Origin: Welwitschia mirabilis
Taxonomy: Eukaryota; Gnetophyta; Gnetopsida; Welwitschiales
DNA length: 64,000 bases
Direction of reading: 5' to 3'
Assembly (NCBI GenBank): GCA_051453625.1
Contig: JBOZIK010000001.1
Span: 201,982,582 to 202,046,581 of the forward strand
In this document: positions 59,990 through 64,000 of the stretch, one piece after another
Numbering within the stretch: position 1 is the first letter of the stretch
Layout: every line of letters starts with the position of its first letter
Notes under the pieces: model-generated
The model's database searches: none
Told to the model about the DNA's origin: nothing
The model's input: the letters and a program-made list of their open reading frames with translations, nothing else
Made by a program: the position numbers and the translations under genes

Positions 59990-61640
59990 GTAATAGTGGT
60001 AGGGATGACTTACATGGACAAATGATGGGCAACTAGCAAGCTATAACATGGACTGATAATGAAACTGATGCACAAAGGTAATAGATAAAGGTGCATGGAG
60101 GGAAGCTATGTATACTGCATAAGGTAGGTGAGAGGCTAAGTAGGAAGAGAAGATGTGAATTAGATAGAAGAAAAGCATCAGTCTAGTGGTAGATTGACAA
60201 TTAGAGCATTGGCAAGCCATGGAGATCTCACAGGCACATATATAGGTGCAAGTGGAACCAACAAGTGTACAGGATAATGTCAGGTACTCATAGGTATGGT
60301 ATCACAGAGATTGGTCAAGGGGAGGATGCGGTATCATAAAGATCTTAAGAGAGACATAATAGTTTAGTGGATTTATGGAGTAGGCACCACACATGTGGCT
60401 ACACACAAGGAACTATGGATCAAAATAACATGACTTTTAGATGGTAAAGCAAAGAATGACAATACCGATGATTAGAAATGATGCAGGCAAAACAACATAG
60501 CAAGGAGCATAGGCTGGTAGATAGTAGTATGCAGTGCTATGGTATTGGTAAGAAGGAGCAAGTGGATTAGCACACAGCAAACAGAATGCATGCTTGGATT
60601 AATGGAATATTAATGTTAACGATGAGAAAGATGGAACTACAAGAATAATGTACTAGCAAGAAAGAGCCATAAAAGCAGTAAGGCATGTCTATAACATTGT
60701 GATAGTAGAGAAAAGCCATAAGATAAGGGAAATAAGGCATCTAAAATGACAAGAGCAAAAGAAATAGAAGAGGTGCAGAACCAGTGATAACATACTTGCA
60801 TGCGCATAGGTTTAGGAGAGAGAGGCAGATAGAAGTCATTAGCATAGGTGTACAGGTACATAGAGCAATATGTGACAAAGGCAGCTTGTAGGTACACAGA
60901 GTAAGGAAGGCATGGGGTCATAGATATAGGTGCTACAAAGGAAGTATAGGCACTACATAGGTAGACATTGCATAGAAGTTATACCAAAGAATATGCAGAG
61001 GCGGAGAGGGCAGTAGCAAGTGTGCATAGCAAGAGTGATGAAATAGAATCCCGATGCAATGAGAGAAGGAAACATGTATAGTAGGTGGCTCTTCTTAATA
61101 GATCAACTACAAGTGCAAGATGTAAGAGATATATGTAGCCAAAGAAGCTAAACCACCTCCCCAGTCCCATGAAATTTGTGTACTGCATGCATTGAGGTGA
61201 TGACACGTCACATACACATTTTAAATTTGTGGTGTGCATTTCATTTGTAGACCTCATTTAATATGAGATAGGAGGCTATTTAGCCTACTCCTATATGTAG
61301 CACATATGAATGATAGATAGTTTAGTTATGTGCATCTTGAGTAGATAGGTATGAGTAGACACATGGATGGAGCCAAGATGGTTTATAAGTTCTACTAATT
61401 GGTAGAGAGAATAGAAATGAAAGGTAGAATCATGGACTACACTAACTGTGTGCTAATTCATATTGCTAGGCTACATTAGTGTGGTGTGAGCCATAAAAGA
61501 CACATCGAGCAAAAGAGCTAATAGATCAGCATCAAGTGTGACAAGGACTGCAAAAAGATAGACTAGAAGAAAAAAAACCCATGAGTGGTCAACCACCTTA
61601 AAAAATGTATAAAAAAGAGTTATTAAAAAAATAATCATTA
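59990..61640. other. GC-richer, purine-rich block inside the outer copia leader
   Basis: Compared with both flanks this block is clearly richer in G and poorer in T on the plus strand, with recurring words such as ATAGGTG, CATAGG and GTAGAT. Minus-strand open frames at 60637-60921 and 60979-61257 are Leu/Ser/Tyr-rich and show no motif; I regard them as compositional. Its origin is unknown; it may be a decayed minisatellite-like tract or an insertion. Confidence 0.35.
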
Positions 61641-61716
61641 GACCTAGAAAACAATAAGAAAAAATAGCCTTTAAATAAAAACAACTACTAAAATCAAGCT
61701 AAGGAGAAAAACCTTA

Positions 61717-61728
61717 GCTTTTATACCA
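61717..61728 (-). promoter_or_regulatory. Degenerate primer-binding site of the outer copia
   Basis: The minus strand reads TGGTATAAAAGC, two mismatches from TGGTATCAGAGC, placed 2 bases after the LTR end at 61731. Confidence 0.6.
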
Positions 61729-61730
61729 GT

Positions 61731-61898
61731 TGCTAAGAAATAAGAGAGCCAAAGAATAAGTACAATATTTCTTAAACATAAAATTTTATTTCTCCTCCTT
61801 TAATATTTCATTAAATAGCTTGCTTATAAAGAAACACATACCATTACGGATTTTATGTATCCCTACGAATGAGACCATGACATACACAAACCTTAGGA
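61731..61898 (-). repeat. 5' LTR of the outer copia (short, about 168 bp)
   Basis: Matches 42599-42766: both begin TGCT.AGAAATAAGAGAGCC on the plus strand and share ACATAAAATTTTATTT. Homology ends near CCTTAGGA at 61898. Confidence 0.65.
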
Positions 61899-64000
61899 AG
61901 ATGAACTCAGTAGTAGATTAAGTAAAATGATGACACTAATGAATATGAAATTGGCATCTATGAAGCATGGTACATGTTATGATGTAAGCTTGATTTAGTC
62001 CTAATGCAATAAAGTCTTACTATAAGAAACAACAAAAGTGAGAAATGACAATGGTTTTTAAAATAGACGTAATTGTAAACTATTGATTTAGATAGGAAGA
62101 TAAATGATTAATATTAAAGATGACATTAATAAAGAATGAATTTGAACTTCTATTTTGTGGTGTGTTTTTTAATGGAGAAAAATGAGGGAAATAATGTGAA
62201 ACTTTAATTTTGTACACTTTTCCTCTCACTTGCAATAATTTACATCACATATGTAATTCAAAAACTAATTACAAAATTAGTAAAAAATGGTGCCCAAATT
62301 TATGAATCTAGTTCTAGTTATTTAAATGAATTACTTATGATGCTGTTAATTAGGTAAGGCTATAAATTACAATTATTAATTAAGTAAGAGATTCATTTTA
62401 TTCAAACATAAAATAAATAATACAAGTTAGTGATTTAATTAAGTAATTAGATAAAAAATGACTTTACATTTTTTAACTTATACTTTAAACATTGTTATAA
62501 TACTATTTAATCAAATTTATAATATGTATGTAATATAATGTATTTCTATTATTTAGCTAGTTTTCCTCTATAGATCCATCATAAACATAAATGAAAGGTT
62601 TTATCAAACATAAAATGTTTGCCAAAACTTACATCTAATCCTGTCATGCCTATACCGAATTAGACATCTTAACTCTTCCATTAATGAAATAGGTCATCAG
62701 ATATGAATATGAGTGTTTCCTATGTGGTAGATGTAGGCTAGTATATATAATAAGTATGGTCACTTAGAAGATTTCCATATGTGTCTTAACTATATTGATT
62801 AATATATGCATATTGATATCTCCATATATTGTCTGATCATCCCCATAGAAAGCTATACTCATATAGGTCTTAATGTTTTTGAACTAGCACAACTAATGCA
62901 TTTCCTTTCTAATATCTTGTTTTTCTTCTTAATATATCATGATGATATAGAGGCCTTCAAATATACAATGTGTCTCTTGCTCATAATAATGGATTTTTTT
63001 CAAACAAAATGTCTCATCACCATAGCATAAACATAACATGAATATCTTTTTCATATTGAATGCTCATCTTTCCCATATTTTATGCATATGTGTGTGTATC
63101 TCCTTTTTTCCAATTTTTTCTTTATTTTGGAAACTAAGCTATATTTAATATGAAAATCTTCTTCTTGTACAATGTGTACCTCCCTAACAAAAGTAGAGAT
63201 CTTTAATAAATAGTATGTACATACTCCATAGAAGTAGAGATTTTTAAGAATATGTATCCTTCTCATATGAAAATTTTTTATTTTCTTTTGCTTTTTGCTT
63301 TTTTTTTTTTAAATTCCTTCATTTTTTCCCCCTTGTCTTTTTTCTTTTCCTTTTTCCCAAAACTAGGCATGTTTTATAAGAAGGCCTTTATATCTACACA
63401 TGTTTCTTCCCATGTTATAAACATATAGTTAGGAAGTCTACATATGTGATCCTCTTTAAGAAGATGAATGGGTATCATGAAGGTCTTCCATATTTGTAAT
63501 ATGTATCCTTTTAATATAAACATATCTCAACTTTTCTTTTCTATTTCACTTGTATTATATGAAGATCTCTTGCTATATCTTTAGAGTACAAAATTTTCCA
63601 CCTATGTGTAAAAATTCCTTTCAATAGACCTAAGATCATAATTACTTTAAGGTCTACATAGAATATTAGATATGACATTATGATTTTTAAAACGCAAAAA
63701 TAAAATAGGAAATCAAGCACAACAAAAATAAGCTTTGATTTAAAACCAAATCTTTGCATAAATAAGGATCTAATATCATCCTATAACAACCTAAATGAAA
63801 TTTGTCTTATCTCTTAAATCAAAAGTGGTGGAAAGCTAATAGTTTTGGTCCTTGATCTTCTAAAAACTAAAATTATAGTTTAGTTTAAACAATTGCTTAA
63901 AAATATTTTTGCTAAAAATCCCTTTTAATGCTAAGAAAAGGCCCATAAATTTGACTTATTTAATTTATTTTAAGTTTTTATCTTAAGAATGCAATTGCTA
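61899..64000. other. AT-rich right edge; no gene seen
   Basis: No coding family or RNA gene. Between about 62,750 and 63,560 phrases such as GAAG.TCTTCCATAT and ATATGTATCCTT recur irregularly, suggesting an old, degenerate repeat. Poly(T) lies near 63,299-63,310. TAATATCATCCTATAACAACC at 63,771 weakly recalls an LTR/primer junction. Confidence 0.4.

Larger units (their letters stand above)
42599..61898 (-). mobile_element. Outer copia retrotransposon, interrupted by an inner copia
   Basis: Read on the minus strand: short 5' LTR (61731-61898), a mutated initiator-Met primer site (61717-61728), a long leader, gag/protease/integrase remains (57950-55826), the inner element (45103-55825), then reverse transcriptase/RNase H (45102-43110), a tandem-repeat spacer, a polypurine tract and the short 3' LTR (42599-42766). 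The LTR copies share TGCT.AGAAATAAGAGAGCCAA at their inner/left ends and CC.TA.GGATG.GACCA near the other. The integrase frame stops at one edge of the inner element and resumes in the correct frame at the other, which shows the insertion order. Many stops make it non-functional. No target duplication was resolved. Confidence 0.75.

Noticed and set aside
59895-60003. CCACTACACGAA...TAATAGTGG as a small CACTA/foldback element
   Set aside because: Only about six terminal bases are inversely repeated; no target duplication.
1-64000. CRISPR arrays, operons, rRNA or clear tRNA genes
   Set aside because: None seen; sequence is eukaryotic nuclear DNA dominated by decayed transposons.

Overview
This window looks like nuclear DNA of a seed plant, most likely a flowering plant. 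The signs are GT-AG introns inside a hAT transposase, a PLAC8-type first exon, a plant OSBP-related protein copy, L1 LINEs, Ty1/copia elements primed by initiator-Met tRNA, and CACTA-type ends. The DNA is very AT-rich outside a few CpG-rich islands. Almost every transposon is old: stops, frameshifts and nested insertions are common. I cannot name the species. Eleven runs of N interrupt the sequence, and at least four of them have the same sequence on both sides, so the assembly needs caution there.

Layout. 1.2-2.8 kb holds four copies of a minus-strand, gene-leader-like sequence. 4.3-9.9 kb is a decayed autonomous hAT element (BED finger, DUF659-type core, hATC) carrying three clear small introns. 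11.0-11.4 kb is a 379-bp MITE with an exact 8-bp target duplication. 12.0-12.5 kb holds the first coding exon of a PLAC8-family gene (minus strand). 15.8-16.7 kb is a CpG-rich island with a minus-strand first exon and a possible plus-strand gene, neither recognised. 16.7-23.6 kb is bounded by CACTA-type ends. Inside it are a tandem LTR/primer-site repeat and an intronless copy of an oxysterol-binding-protein-related (ORP) gene that runs directly into a copia integrase on the same strand. 24.1-25.8 kb holds a minus-strand LTR. 27.2-29.6 kb (plus) and 30.1-33.8 kb (minus) are two convergent L1-type LINE remnants. 34-42.6 kb is AT-rich with little recognisable content.

42.6-61.9 kb is a nest of two copia elements, both on the minus strand. 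The outer one has short LTRs of about 170 bp. Its integrase reading frame is interrupted at 45,102/55,826 by an inner copia of 10.7 kb with unusually long LTRs (3.1-3.3 kb). Both long LTRs carry a decayed but recognisable coding region that I cannot assign. The right end (61.9-64 kb) shows no gene.

Intact host genes are few: I can support one recognised first exon (PLAC8) and one or two unrecognised exons. The points most worth following up are the ORP-copia chimera inside CACTA ends and the coding region inside the long LTRs.
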